A stretch of DNA of 64,000 nucleotides from Vibrio sp. Of7-15 (GCF_022347565.1 NZ_JAKRGH010000012.1:79086-143085); one strand, 5' to 3'. Positions 25,910 through 35,526 are shown, counted from the stretch's first letter. Translations and numbers: made by a program. Notes: generated by a model from the sequence alone, not told the origin.

Positions 25910-27685
25910 ATGAATAACAACCAAGATCCACTTAGCATGACACGTAACGGTAACGATGTTCCTGCTGCTTGTTTTTTAAACTCCTTGGCGAGAGAGTGTT
26001 CAACAGTCCAGATTATTGAAGATGCTTACGAAGCGTATTACTTGATCCCACTTTCAGAACAGCGTGAAATCAGAATCCCTTTACGTTATGTCTCTTCGGT
26101 TGGTTTACATGAGTACCAATTCCCAGCGATTTTTTATGGTGAAAAAGCGCAAACGATAAGCTTTGAGCAAGTACTTGAATTTATTCTAAATGAACAAGCC
26201 CTGGTTGGTTTGATTTCTGAAGAACAAAAAGACATTTTCGCAACGCGAGTAAAAGAAAGTTACCGCAATACTTACATGGCGGTGGGTGAAAGCCCTTACG
26301 CAGAGAAGCTATTTGATCAAGCTTTAAATTTCCAGCATGCGGAGCAAGGTTTATTAATTGGTCATTCTTTCCACCCTGCGCCTAAGAGCCGTGAGCAGTT
26401 TAGCTACGAAGATGCCAAGACTTATTCCCCTGAGTTTGGTGGTAAATTTGCTCTGCGTTGGTTAGCGGTTGATAAGTCGGTAACTGTGTTTGGTTCTTCG
26501 GGTGAAAAGAGTTTAGCTCAGCGCCTAAATGAGTTAGTGCAACATGATTCCGCCTTAGCGCAAGCACTTGAATCTCAGTTAACAGAAAATGAAGTGTTAT
26601 TGCCAGTGCACCCATGGCAGTGGGGCGTATTTCAACAGAATGAAGATGTTAAAGATTACGTAGCACAAGGCCAAGTGCGCGATCTTGGTGTATTAGGTAC
26701 GAACTGGTATCCAACTTCATCCACGCGTTCTCTGTACGCCCCTTCTTTGCCTTACATGTTGAAATTTTCACTCAGTGTGAAGCTAACCAACTCAATTCGT
26801 AACTTATCACTAAAAGAAGTGATTCGAGGCACTCGCTTAAATCAGCTTTTCCATGATACTGAGATCAGTGAGGTGCTGGGCGACAAACAAGGCTTCCAAC
26901 TGATGCAAGAGCCAGCTTATGTTGGTTTAGTTGATAAGCAAGGTAACGTGATTGACGAAAGTTTGGTTGCCTTCAGAGACAACCCTTTGAGCGACAAGCC
27001 GGAAGAAGAAGCGGTGGTACTGGCTACTTTAACCCAGCAAAACCCATACGGTGGTGAAAGCCTAGTTGCGGCGCGCATCAAACAATTCGCACAAGACAAA
27101 AAACTCACAATCAAAGAAGCGGCATTGAAATGGTTTAGCGCATACAGTCAGCATGCCGTTGTCCCATTATTTAATCTGCAAGCTAACTTTGGTGTGGTGT
27201 TCCTTGCCCATCAACAGAACATTGTTATTCAAATGGATCAGGGTTTCCCGGTGGGTATGTATTACCGCGACTGTCAGGGAACAGGGTATACGGATCTGGC
27301 TTTTGAGCGCTTTGCTGAGTCTTTAAATGATACGAAGCAAGACATTGAAAACTACTGGGATCAAGATAAAGTTCGTCGTTATTTTGCGTATTATCTGATC
27401 ATTAACTCTACGTTTAATGTGATTGGTTCTATTGCTGCTAATTGCGATGTGGATGAAAAGTCACTTGTGACGATTTTGCATCAGCAACTTGCAGAGTTAA
27501 AAGAACAAGGTGTTCGTGATTCTAAATGTCTCGATTACGTTCTAGAAAGTGACGCGCTGTGCTGCAAAGGAAATTTCTACTGTTACCTTCAAAACTTCAA
27601 TGAAAACTCCATCCCAGATCCGGCAGTGATTTATTTTGATTTACCAAATCCATTGATTCATGCAAAGGACGCTATCAATGTTTAG
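25910..27685 (+). CDS. iucA: Aerobactin synthase subunit IucA
   Basis: The 591-residue protein is an NRPS-independent siderophore synthetase of the IucA/IucC family. It joins one N6-acetyl-N6-hydroxylysine to citrate with ATP. Family stretches visible include 'GHSFHPAPKSREQF' and 'LPVHPWQW' (about residues 235), and 'GTNWYPTSSTRSLY' near 265, which belong to the ATP and citrate site. The C-terminal part (about 420-570) is the FhuF-like domain found in this family. Its last codons overlap iucB. Confidence 0.95.
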   Translation: MNNNQDPLSMTRNGNDVPAACFLNSLARECSTVQIIEDAYEAYYLIPLSEQREIRIPLRYVSSVGLHEYQFPAIFYGEKAQTISFEQVLEFILNEQALVGLISEEQKDIFATRVKESYRNTYMAVGESPYAEKLFDQALNFQHAEQGLLIGHSFHPAPKSREQFSYEDAKTYSPEFGGKFALRWLAVDKSVTVFGSSGEKSLAQRLNELVQHDSALAQALESQLTENEVLLPVHPWQWGVFQQNEDVKDYVAQGQVRDLGVLGTNWYPTSSTRSLYAPSLPYMLKFSLSVKLTNSIRNLSLKEVIRGTRLNQLFHDTEISEVLGDKQGFQLMQEPAYVGLVDKQGNVIDESLVAFRDNPLSDKPEEEAVVLATLTQQNPYGGESLVAARIKQFAQDKKLTIKEAALKWFSAYSQHAVVPLFNLQANFGVVFLAHQQNIVIQMDQGFPVGMYYRDCQGTGYTDLAFERFAESLNDTKQDIENYWDQDKVRRYFAYYLIINSTFNVIGSIAANCDVDEKSLVTILHQQLAELKEQGVRDSKCLDYVLESDALCCKGNFYCYLQNFNENSIPDPAVIYFDLPNPLIHAKDAINV

Positions 27686-28598
27686 TTATAACACTTTTGT
27701 GTTCAATTTAGAGCCTGAAGCCACGTTGGCGATCACGCTGTCAGAGCAGGACATTCATAATTCTGCGACGGTCGAGCAGCTTCAACAAGAAATTGATCAT
27801 GTTTTTAGTCATAACAAAGCCATCGAAACAGTAACGTTGACATCAGATTCATCCGCGGTTCTGGCTCACCTTGCTGGCTACCTTCCTCTGTTTCAGCAAA
27901 GTGTGTTGTCTCGCCAAGCGTTTTACCAGCAACCGCAGCCGTGGCATTTACATAAAGTTTCATCGGCATTTCCGCTTCAACAAGTACAGTCGATGAATCA
28001 ATATCGTCATCATCCATTGCGTCCATCAATGCCACAAGGTGTGGTATATCAGCGATATGATCATGACGCCGAGGTTGAAGTAAGTTTCCGTGTATTCGAC
28101 CTTGAAAAGGATATGGATCGCTTTACTCGTTGGATGAATGACCCTCGTGTCGCGCATTTTTGGGAACAAGCGTGGAGTAAAGAAAAGCTGGCTGAGTTTG
28201 CTCAAGAGCGATTAAACGATGATCATATTATTCCGTTGATTGGTGAATTTAATGGTCAGCCTTTTGGTTATATTGAAGCTTATTGGGTCAGTGAAGACAG
28301 ATTAAGCCCGTATTACGACGTACAAGACTACGATCGTGGTATTCACCTTTTAGTTGGTGAACCAGACTTCCGTGGCCCGGCTTTCTTTAACTGTTGGATG
28401 CGAGCTATCAGCCATTATTTGTTCATCGATGATGTCAGAACGCAGCGCATTGTATTAGAGCCACGATCAGATAACGAGCGCCTGTTTAATCGTATTCAAG
28501 AAGTGGGTTATCAGAAGCGTTTTGAATTTAATTTCCCTCATAAGCGTTCAGCATTAGTAATGCTAGAAAGAGCGCCATTCTTTACGGAGCAGTGGTGA
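27678..28598 (+). CDS. iucB: N6-hydroxylysine acetyltransferase IucB
   Basis: The 306-residue protein acetylates N6-hydroxylysine using acetyl-CoA, the second step of aerobactin synthesis. The C-terminal half (about 135-300) is a GNAT domain: 'FTRWMNDPRVAHFWEQAWS', 'PFGYIEAYWVSEDRLSPYYD' and 'DRGIHLLVGEPDFRGPAFF' are typical of siderophore acetyltransferases. ATG 27678 is chosen for its AAAGGA site 8 to 9 bases upstream, over an in-frame ATG at 27660. It overlaps iucA by 8 bases and iucC by 1 base. Confidence 0.93.
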   Translation: MFSYNTFVFNLEPEATLAITLSEQDIHNSATVEQLQQEIDHVFSHNKAIETVTLTSDSSAVLAHLAGYLPLFQQSVLSRQAFYQQPQPWHLHKVSSAFPLQQVQSMNQYRHHPLRPSMPQGVVYQRYDHDAEVEVSFRVFDLEKDMDRFTRWMNDPRVAHFWEQAWSKEKLAEFAQERLNDDHIIPLIGEFNGQPFGYIEAYWVSEDRLSPYYDVQDYDRGIHLLVGEPDFRGPAFFNCWMRAISHYLFIDDVRTQRIVLEPRSDNERLFNRIQEVGYQKRFEFNFPHKRSALVMLERAPFFTEQW

Positions 28599-30358
28599 TG
28601 GATCAAATAGCATTACATACTTATTGGCCAGCGGTGAATCGCAAAATGGTCGCCAAACTGATCAGTGAGTTGGCTTACGAGCAAGCGTTTCGAATTAAAG
28701 AGTCAGGCTCTGGCTTTTCGTTAACGTTAGAAACGGGTGTTCGTTATGAGTTTACGGGTAAAGAAAATATTTGGGGGCAAATTGTAATTGACCCCGATTC
28801 TTTGTCTCGTATTACAGACTCAGAAGATAAGCCGCTGCTGGCTACGCAGTTCATGCGTGATATTCAAGAGCAAATTGGTATCAGTGATGATGCATTGGCT
28901 GAGCACTTTGAAGATTTGAATGCCACATTGCTGGGTGACTGTAAGCTGGCGTTACGTAAAGCGAACATGACAGCACAAGATCTTGCATTCTTGTCTTGTG
29001 AGCATCAGCAGAGTTTGTTTGATGGTCACCCTAAATTTGCTTTTAACAAAGGTCGTCGTGGCTGGAGCAGTGAAGATTTAAAGCTTTATGCACCTGAATC
29101 TGAGCGTGCGTTCCAACTGGCTTGGGTTGCTGTTCATAATTCCATTATTCAAAAGTCTACGAATGATCAGGTGGATTGGCAGCAGCTGATTTCATCGGCG
29201 GTTGATGAGGCTGAATTACACAAAATGGAAAGTGTACTGGCTTCATTTAATGTGGACATTAGTGATTATACTGTGGTTCCGGTGCACCCGTGGCAATGGG
29301 ATCAGAAACTATCGCTGCTATTTGTGCGTGAGTTGTCCGAGCAAACACTGGTCTACCTTGGTGAATTTGGTGACAAGTTCTTACCACAGCTTTCGATCCG
29401 CACATTGAGTAACGTGACTCGCCCAGATAATTATGACATTAAACTGCCATTGACCATTATGAATACCTCATGTTACCGCGGTATTCCTGGGCGTTATATT
29501 TTGGCGGGTCCAACGGCATCAGATTGGATTGATTCTGTTTTTAAATCGGATCCATTACTGATCTCTAAGCAGGCTGAGGTACTTCAAGAACCCGCAGCGG
29601 CTTTTGTGGCGCAAGCGGATTATCAAGAATTAACCGATGCCCCTTATCGTTATCATGAGCTATTAGGTGTGATTTGGCGAGAATCGGCTTACTGCAAATT
29701 AGAGGATAATGAAACCGCTATTTTAATGGCGGCGTTAATGGAATCTGACTCAGCGGGCAACCCATTAATAGCCGAGTATGTTCAGGCATCTGGCTTAGAT
29801 CTGAAAGAGTGGCTAAATCGTCTGTTTGATGCGGTAGTGATCCCGTTCTATCACTTGTTGTGTAAATACGGGGTGTCTCTCATTGCCCATGGACAGAATG
29901 TCACTGTGGTCTTAGAAGATTCAGTACCGAAGCGAATTTTACTAAAAGATTTTCAAGGTGATATGCGCTTGGTCGATCGTGCTCTTCCTGAGCAAGCGTC
30001 TCTAGCGGATCTTGTGAAAGACGTGACGGTGAAGTTGCCAGAAGAGTTGATCATTCATGATCTGCAAACAGGGCACTTTGTGACTGTGCTGAGATTCATT
30101 TCTCCGTTGGTTGAGAAATTAGGTCTGCCAGAAGTACAGTTCTATGAATTATTGGCATTGCGTATTCAGCATTACATGGCTGCTCACCCTGAATATCAGG
30201 AGCGTTTTGAGCGCTTAGATCTGTTTAAACCACGTATTTTACGTATTGGTTTGAACTTAGCGAAGTTTAGACACAGCACAGATTCTAGTGCATCTCGTAT
30301 GCTACCAGACATGGATGACATGTTGGATAACCCACTACATAAAGCTTTAAATCAATAG
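28598..30358 (+). CDS. iucC: Aerobactin synthase subunit IucC
   Basis: The 586-residue protein attaches the second N6-acetyl-N6-hydroxylysine to the IucA product to give aerobactin. Family marks are 'GHPKFAFNKGRRGWSSEDLKLYAPE', 'VPVHPWQWDQKL' and 'LSIRTLSNVTRPDNYDIKLPL'. ATG 28598 overlaps the iucB stop as TGATG, with GGAG about 9 bases upstream; the frame also opens at GTG 28592. It is a homologue of IucA, as in all aerobactin loci. Confidence 0.94.
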   Translation: MDQIALHTYWPAVNRKMVAKLISELAYEQAFRIKESGSGFSLTLETGVRYEFTGKENIWGQIVIDPDSLSRITDSEDKPLLATQFMRDIQEQIGISDDALAEHFEDLNATLLGDCKLALRKANMTAQDLAFLSCEHQQSLFDGHPKFAFNKGRRGWSSEDLKLYAPESERAFQLAWVAVHNSIIQKSTNDQVDWQQLISSAVDEAELHKMESVLASFNVDISDYTVVPVHPWQWDQKLSLLFVRELSEQTLVYLGEFGDKFLPQLSIRTLSNVTRPDNYDIKLPLTIMNTSCYRGIPGRYILAGPTASDWIDSVFKSDPLLISKQAEVLQEPAAAFVAQADYQELTDAPYRYHELLGVIWRESAYCKLEDNETAILMAALMESDSAGNPLIAEYVQASGLDLKEWLNRLFDAVVIPFYHLLCKYGVSLIAHGQNVTVVLEDSVPKRILLKDFQGDMRLVDRALPEQASLADLVKDVTVKLPEELIIHDLQTGHFVTVLRFISPLVEKLGLPEVQFYELLALRIQHYMAAHPEYQERFERLDLFKPRILRIGLNLAKFRHSTDSSASRMLPDMDDMLDNPLHKALNQ

Positions 30359-30370
30359 GGATTAATTAAA

Positions 30371-31687
30371 ATGGAAAATAAAAATACAAACAAGGCAGTA
30401 TTGGACTTGGCTGGGGTTGGGGTTGGCCCGTTTAACTTAAGTGTTGCTTCACTTTTAGCACCACATTCACAGATTCAATCTAAGTTCTTTGAAGGACGAG
30501 ATTCTTTTGCATGGCACCCTGGACTATTGCTTGATAGCACCAATATGCAAACTATGTTCTTAAAAGATTTGGTGAGTGGTGTTGCACCTGAAAGCCCATA
30601 TTCTTTCTTGTCATACCTAGTCAAAAATAAGAAGTTTTATCGCTTTTTATCGGCTGAATTAAGCTGCATCAGTCGTCATGAGTTTTCAGATTACTTAGCA
30701 TGGGTTGCGCATCAGCTGAATAATGTGCAGTTTTCCACTAAGGTTGAACACGTAGAGTACAACGGTAAAGCGTTTGAATTACATACTAACCAAGGTATGT
30801 ACGAAGCTAAGAATCTGTGTATTGGCACAGGTAAAGTGCCATTCATTCCTGAATGCGCGACACGTCATATTAGCGATAAAGTGTTCCATGCTGCGGAAAT
30901 GGGTCTACGTGATCGCGACTTTACTGGTAAGCGTGTCATGATCGTCGGTGGTGGTCAGAGTGGTGCGGATATCTTCCTGAATGTACTGCGTGGCAAATGG
31001 GGTAAAGTGGCCTCATTAGATTGGTTATCACGTCGATCTAACTTCCAGCCACTGGATGAAGCGTCATTTACCAATGAATTCTTTACGCCTGATTATGTCG
31101 ATACCTTCTTAAACCTAAGCCCAAGTGTGAAAGAGTCTGAAGTCGCAGCGCAAAAGCTAACTTCGGATGGTGTCACGCAATTAGCACTACTGGATATTTA
31201 CCGTGAGCTTTACCATCGCTTTGATGTAATGAAAGAAGATAAGTGGGTTCGTTTACTTCCACATCGCTCTATGGATCAACTAAAGCAGACAGAATCTGGT
31301 TTTGAACTAAGCGCAAGTAATGCTCTTAGCCAGCAAGTTGAGCAACATCAGGCAGATATTGTGATTATGGCGACGGGCTTTAAATCACCATACCCATCAT
31401 GTTTGAACTCTATTCTTCCGATGTTAGATCTCGATGATCAAGATCGTTACCAGCTGACGCCTGACTTTGAACTACAGTGGGAAGGTAGCCAGAATAATAA
31501 GATTTTTGCGGTTAACGCTGGTATGCATAGCCACGGTATTGCTGAGCCACAATTGAGTTTGATGGCATGGCGGAGCGCAAGAATTATTAACCGCCTAGCA
31601 GGAAATGATATCTATGACATTCAATCTGACAAAGGGATGATTGATTGGATATCAGAGAGCACGGTGAAAGAGCTGACAGAAGCTTAA
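30371..31687 (+). CDS. iucD: L-lysine N6-monooxygenase IucD
   Basis: The 438-residue flavoprotein hydroxylates the side-chain nitrogen of lysine, the first step of aerobactin synthesis. 'GVGVGPFNLSVASLL' (about 15-30) is the FAD site, 'VMIVGGGQSGADIF' (about 190) the NADPH site, and 'DIVIMATGFKSPYPS' the late ATG motif of the family. It follows iucC by 12 bases and ends the biosynthesis operon. Confidence 0.95.
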   Translation: MENKNTNKAVLDLAGVGVGPFNLSVASLLAPHSQIQSKFFEGRDSFAWHPGLLLDSTNMQTMFLKDLVSGVAPESPYSFLSYLVKNKKFYRFLSAELSCISRHEFSDYLAWVAHQLNNVQFSTKVEHVEYNGKAFELHTNQGMYEAKNLCIGTGKVPFIPECATRHISDKVFHAAEMGLRDRDFTGKRVMIVGGGQSGADIFLNVLRGKWGKVASLDWLSRRSNFQPLDEASFTNEFFTPDYVDTFLNLSPSVKESEVAAQKLTSDGVTQLALLDIYRELYHRFDVMKEDKWVRLLPHRSMDQLKQTESGFELSASNALSQQVEQHQADIVIMATGFKSPYPSCLNSILPMLDLDDQDRYQLTPDFELQWEGSQNNKIFAVNAGMHSHGIAEPQLSLMAWRSARIINRLAGNDIYDIQSDKGMIDWISESTVKELTEA

Positions 31688-31739
31688 CAGCCAAGGCATT
31701 AATTGAGTAACGGATAGTTACACTTTTTAAGAGTTATTG

Positions 31740-31826
31740 AGTTACGAAACTATAAATAAAAAGAAATATTAATAGAATTAGAGTGGCAAATGAGTATTAT
31801 TGTCATTCTTAATAAGTTTCGTAACT
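31740..31826. repeat. Perfect 12-bp inverted repeats flanking the iutA promoter region
   Basis: AGTTACGAAACT (31740-31751) and AGTTTCGTAACT (31815-31826) are exact inverted copies separated by 63 bases. The spacer contains the Fur box and AT-rich promoter-like sequence. Similar AGTTAC/AGTTATT words recur just upstream (31716-31735). It may be a regulatory dyad for iutA; an invertible segment is a more speculative reading. Confidence 0.7.
31789..31807 (+). promoter_or_regulatory. Fur box upstream of iutA
   Basis: AATGAGTATTATTGTCATT fits the AATGATAAT-N-ATTATCATT form at 15 of 18 positions. It is 43 bases upstream of iutA, so the receptor may be transcribed separately from iucABCD. Confidence 0.7.
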
Positions 31827-31850
31827 ACATGATGTAATAAGAGAAATAAA

Positions 31851-34025
31851 ATGAAGGCCAAAAAAGGGATTTTCCCGCTCACATTAGTTGCTATGGCGGT
31901 AACGTCGGCAACATCTTTTGTATCTATTGCAGCCCAAGCAGAAGAGTACACTTCAGCTCAAGAAAAAATGGTGGTTGTGTCTAGCCGCACACCAAAAGCG
32001 ATCAGTGATATCCCTGGTACGGTTTGGTACGTGGACTCAGAGCAGATTGAACAAGAATATCGTGCTGGTAAAACACTGGGTGAAATTCTAGCTGCAACTA
32101 TTCCATCGTTAGATGTCAGCAGTGGCTCTCGTTCAAACTACGGCCAAAATCTGCGTGGCAGAAAAATGTTGGTGATGATTGATGGGGTTTCACTGCAATC
32201 TTCTCGCCAGATAAGCCGCCAGTTAGAAGCGATTGATCCATTTAATATTGATCGCATTGAAGTTCTGTCTGGTGCCAATTCTCTTTATGGTGGTGGTGCT
32301 GTTGGTGGTGTGATCAATATTGTGACTAAAAAAGCTGAAAGTGATGAGCTTCAGTTTGAAAGTTATGTTGGTAGCACGTCTGGTTTGAACGGTAGTGAAG
32401 ACCTTGATTATAAGTTAGGCCAGTCTATTGCAGGTGGAAACGATAAAGTTCAAGCGCGCGCGGCGGTTGTTTATACTGAAACTAAAGCCCTTTATGATGG
32501 TAATGGCGACATGGTCGTGCCAGATACATCACAAGGGTCGCTGCAATATAATACAACTTTAGATGCTGTCACTACCATTGGGGTTAATGTATCGGAGACT
32601 CAATCGTTAAATGTCCTTCTCCAATATTATGATAGTCAGCAAGATTCACCTTATGGTGTTTACCGTGATGCTAGTGGTGGGTACGTAGATTTTCGTGAAG
32701 GTTTCGAATCTGATCGTCAACAAGGAACCGAGCGTGCGATGCTCAGTGTAACGTACAGTGACAGCGATTTCTTAAATCATCAAGCCATCGCTGAACTATC
32801 TTATCGTAAAGAAGATCATACTTTCAGCCCATATTACAGCGCAAGGGATGATTTAACGTCTTCATCACAACATGAGACAGATGTATTCTCAGCTAAGCTG
32901 GCTCTTTCAAAGGACTTTGGGGAATTAAGCTTAGTATATGGGATCGACGGTTATATTGATAACTATGAAAGTAACCAAGCTTATTATGCTCAGTCAAACG
33001 GCGGGTTGGTTAATAAAATTTATACTTATTCAGGTCGATACCCTGGGGTGAAAGTCGGTTCCTTGGCAGGTTTTATCCAAGGGGATTATCAAATTAGCGA
33101 AGATTGGTCTATTCAGGGGGGATATCGTTACCAGTATCTAAATAATAAAATAGAGGACTTTGTTGGCTATACGCAACAGAAACAAATTGTGAAAGGTAAC
33201 GGCACGAGTGCAGATGCTGTTCCTGGTGGTGAAACAGATTACAAGGTTCATTTATTTAATATTGGTACGATTTACCATTTGTCAGCTGAATCCCAAGTGT
33301 GGGCTAATTTCTCACAAGGATTTGATTTAGCTGACCCAGCTAAATACTATGGCCAAGGTACCTATGATTCAGCTCCTGATGCAAATGGACATTGGAATCT
33401 AAACCAGAGTATTAATGTTGATGATTCCAAAATGGAAGGCATTAAAACAGATAGCTTTGAAGTGGGATATAGAACCGACTTAGACTCATTAAGCTTCCAA
33501 GGTGCTGCGTATTATACACAATCAAATAATTCCATTAAGTATGATAGGAAAACGTTATTGATTGCGGCGGTAGATGATGAAACACGAGTCTACGGTGCAG
33601 AAGGCCTAGTCTCTTATTGGGTGAATGATAATATCGAAGTAGGTATGTCTGGCCACTATGTAGTTTCAAAAATTAAGCAAAAAGGGAACTGGGAAGATAT
33701 ACAAGCAAAATCTGCCAGTACTTCTAAGGCTAATGCATGGATTGGGTGGAGTGATTCTGACTTGTCCGCTAAATTAACAAGTCAAACGATGTTTGATTAT
33801 GAAGACGGTGAGCAAGAGAAGCTAGATGGATATACTATTTTAGGCCTGCAAGGCAGTTATGAATTGCCAGTCGGTAGTTTAGGTTTTGGAGTTCAAAATC
33901 TTCTGGATGAAGACTATACAACGCTATGGGGTCAAAGAGCTCAAATGTTTTATGGTGAAACACCTGAATTTGATTTTAAAGGCCGTGGCCGTACGTACAC
34001 TCTAAACTATCAAATTAGCTACTAA
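31851..34025 (+). CDS. iutA: Ferric aerobactin receptor IutA
   Basis: The 724-residue outer-membrane receptor has a signal peptide (cleavage near residue 30, 'IAAQA|EEY'), a TonB-box-like 'EKMVVVSSR', a plug domain (about 50-160; 'LRGRKMLVMIDGVSLQSSRQ', 'IDRIEVLSGANSLYGGGAVGGVINIVTKK') and a 22-strand barrel ending in aromatic Y ('YTLNYQISY'). Length is close to the 732 residues of E. coli IutA. It imports ferric aerobactin with energy from a TonB complex, probably the one encoded at 14.8-19.7 kb. Confidence 0.93.
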   Translation: MKAKKGIFPLTLVAMAVTSATSFVSIAAQAEEYTSAQEKMVVVSSRTPKAISDIPGTVWYVDSEQIEQEYRAGKTLGEILAATIPSLDVSSGSRSNYGQNLRGRKMLVMIDGVSLQSSRQISRQLEAIDPFNIDRIEVLSGANSLYGGGAVGGVINIVTKKAESDELQFESYVGSTSGLNGSEDLDYKLGQSIAGGNDKVQARAAVVYTETKALYDGNGDMVVPDTSQGSLQYNTTLDAVTTIGVNVSETQSLNVLLQYYDSQQDSPYGVYRDASGGYVDFREGFESDRQQGTERAMLSVTYSDSDFLNHQAIAELSYRKEDHTFSPYYSARDDLTSSSQHETDVFSAKLALSKDFGELSLVYGIDGYIDNYESNQAYYAQSNGGLVNKIYTYSGRYPGVKVGSLAGFIQGDYQISEDWSIQGGYRYQYLNNKIEDFVGYTQQKQIVKGNGTSADAVPGGETDYKVHLFNIGTIYHLSAESQVWANFSQGFDLADPAKYYGQGTYDSAPDANGHWNLNQSINVDDSKMEGIKTDSFEVGYRTDLDSLSFQGAAYYTQSNNSIKYDRKTLLIAAVDDETRVYGAEGLVSYWVNDNIEVGMSGHYVVSKIKQKGNWEDIQAKSASTSKANAWIGWSDSDLSAKLTSQTMFDYEDGEQEKLDGYTILGLQGSYELPVGSLGFGVQNLLDEDYTTLWGQRAQMFYGETPEFDFKGRGRTYTLNYQISY

Positions 34026-34053
34026 TGTAGACCTTACTGTTTAAATAGATATC

Positions 34054-34088
34054 AGCCGCTTTGAGGGTTACCTTAAAGCGGCTTTTTT
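34054..34088 (+). terminator. Intrinsic terminator after iutA
   Basis: AGCCGCTTT and AAAGCGGCT form a 9-bp stem with a 12-base loop, followed by TTTTT. The terminator overlaps the last codons of the convergent gene at 34068-35018. Confidence 0.9.
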
Positions 34089-35018
34089 GTGGGCGACATT
34101 GTTGTAATAAGCTAAAAAGGAATCGTAGTCGACAAAGAAGTGGATGAAATGGCTCGTGTCGTTGGCGTAATCAAATTCACAAAAGGTGTTTTTATAATCG
34201 CGGCATACTTGAGGGCGATGTTGGTAAATGTTGCACTTGCCTTGGTGGGTTAAATGCTCGCACGGTGTTTCTATCATTAAATACCAGCCAGTGGCATCTT
34301 CGAACACACTGATGTTGTGGTGAGAAACTTGCCAAAGGAGGTGGTCGAAATCTTTTTGTGTTTCAGGTTCAGGGATTTTCTGGGTAATGTAATTACAGCA
34401 ATGTTTGGCACTGCAATAGCCACATTTGTTCTCGGTGTTGATGGTAATAATAGGTATTTGGTTTATGTTTTTATTATGTAATTGCGTGAAACTCAGCTCT
34501 TGTTGAGTAACAGATGCATGCGCCATAAGCTTTTCGAGTATTTGCTTTTCCATCACTTTTGCACAAATCTTCTGATAGCTTTCAATGTCAGTGACGGCCG
34601 TTTTAGCCGCAATCATGGTATCTGATGTGTGTGCTGTTTTTTCTAGCTCTTCTTGCACGCGAAGGCGATCTAATTCGATAGGGTATTGTTGTAAAAAATG
34701 AGTAATGGCATTTTCTAACACTATTGCTTTATTGGAGCGCTCTTTATTATCGTGAAATAGCTCGATGAGTTGTTCAAACAGCTGTTCTTTCATTGATAGT
34801 TTCACTAGGTGAGTAATGGAGTTCTCCATATTCCTTTGTATGACTTCATACAACTCCAATGCGTTCGATAACCCTAACTGAGCCATTAATTCGCCGTCAG
34901 TTTTGCATTGGTGTTTCATTTTTAGTTTGTGAATGACCTCATTTACTTCTTTTTTTGTAATGGTGACATTAAGTTGTGAAACGTGCAGCGTTTGCAATAG
35001 ATCAGAGCAGATATGCAT
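34068..35018 (-). CDS. Cysteine-cluster protein, YkgJ-like C-terminal domain
   Basis: The 316-residue protein has an N-terminal helical part (about 1-190) with a short segment that looks like a DNA-binding helix ('CKTDGELMAQLGLSNALELYEVI') and a C-terminal cysteine-rich domain (about 195-300: 'CGYCSAKHCCNYI', 'ETPCEHLTHQGKCNIYQHRPQVCRDYKNTFC'). The latter is the pattern of YkgJ-type zinc/iron-chelating domains. It is cytoplasmic by appearance. It sits convergent to iutA, so a role in metal handling or sensing is possible but unproven. The N-terminal extension is unusual for the family. Confidence 0.7.
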   Translation of the reverse strand: MHICSDLLQTLHVSQLNVTITKKEVNEVIHKLKMKHQCKTDGELMAQLGLSNALELYEVIQRNMENSITHLVKLSMKEQLFEQLIELFHDNKERSNKAIVLENAITHFLQQYPIELDRLRVQEELEKTAHTSDTMIAAKTAVTDIESYQKICAKVMEKQILEKLMAHASVTQQELSFTQLHNKNINQIPIITINTENKCGYCSAKHCCNYITQKIPEPETQKDFDHLLWQVSHHNISVFEDATGWYLMIETPCEHLTHQGKCNIYQHRPQVCRDYKNTFCEFDYANDTSHFIHFFVDYDSFLAYYNNVAHKKAALR

Positions 35019-35157
35019 TATGGAACCTTGCGATGTAAAGCTTTCTATTGAATATAGACTTTCTTATTCTAAATTCAGGCTGATTAAGAGCTTGGTATAC
35101 ACTTAGTGGCAATAGCTTTTATTTAGTAATGGTTTTTATTTAATGGAGGGATTTATT

Positions 35158-35526
35158 ATGAATAACACGGAAAAAATCAGTTATGTTGAGTTTCCAGCAA
35201 AAGACTTAGAAGTAACAAAAGCCTTTTTTAGCCAAGCCTTTGGGTGGGAGTTTGTGGATTATGGCCCAGAATATACGTGTTTTTCTAAACAGGGTATTGA
35301 TGGTGGTTTTTTTAAATCCGATCAGAGTACCTCTACCCATAATGGGAGTGCGCTGGTGGTGCTGTACAGTGGAAATCTGGAGCAAACACAAGCCAAAATA
35401 ATGCAGGCGGGTGGCACGATAGTGCGAGAGGTTTTTTCATTTCCCGGTGGGCGGCGTTTTCATTTCTCGGACCCAAATGGGAATGAGTATGCGGTGTGGT
35501 CTGATAAGGAAATGGAAGAGGCTTAA
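35158..35526 (+). CDS. VOC (glyoxalase/bleomycin resistance) family protein
   Basis: The 122-residue protein follows the VOC fold: 'ISYVEFPAKDLEVTKAFFSQAFGWEFVDYGPEYTCF' and 'GGTIVREVFSFPGGRRFHFSDPNGNEYAVWSD'. Members bind a metal and a small molecule; many act as lyases, dioxygenases or drug-binding proteins. ATG 35158 is chosen because GGAGG at 35145-35149 lies 8 bases upstream; the earlier in-frame ATG 35143 overlaps that site. A terminator follows. Substrate unknown. Confidence 0.85.
   Translation: MNNTEKISYVEFPAKDLEVTKAFFSQAFGWEFVDYGPEYTCFSKQGIDGGFFKSDQSTSTHNGSALVVLYSGNLEQTQAKIMQAGGTIVREVFSFPGGRRFHFSDPNGNEYAVWSDKEMEEA

Noticed and set aside
31740..31826. Firm call of an invertible promoter
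   Set aside because: Only the repeats are visible; there is no recombinase gene or known recombination-site pattern, so it is kept as a speculative alternative.
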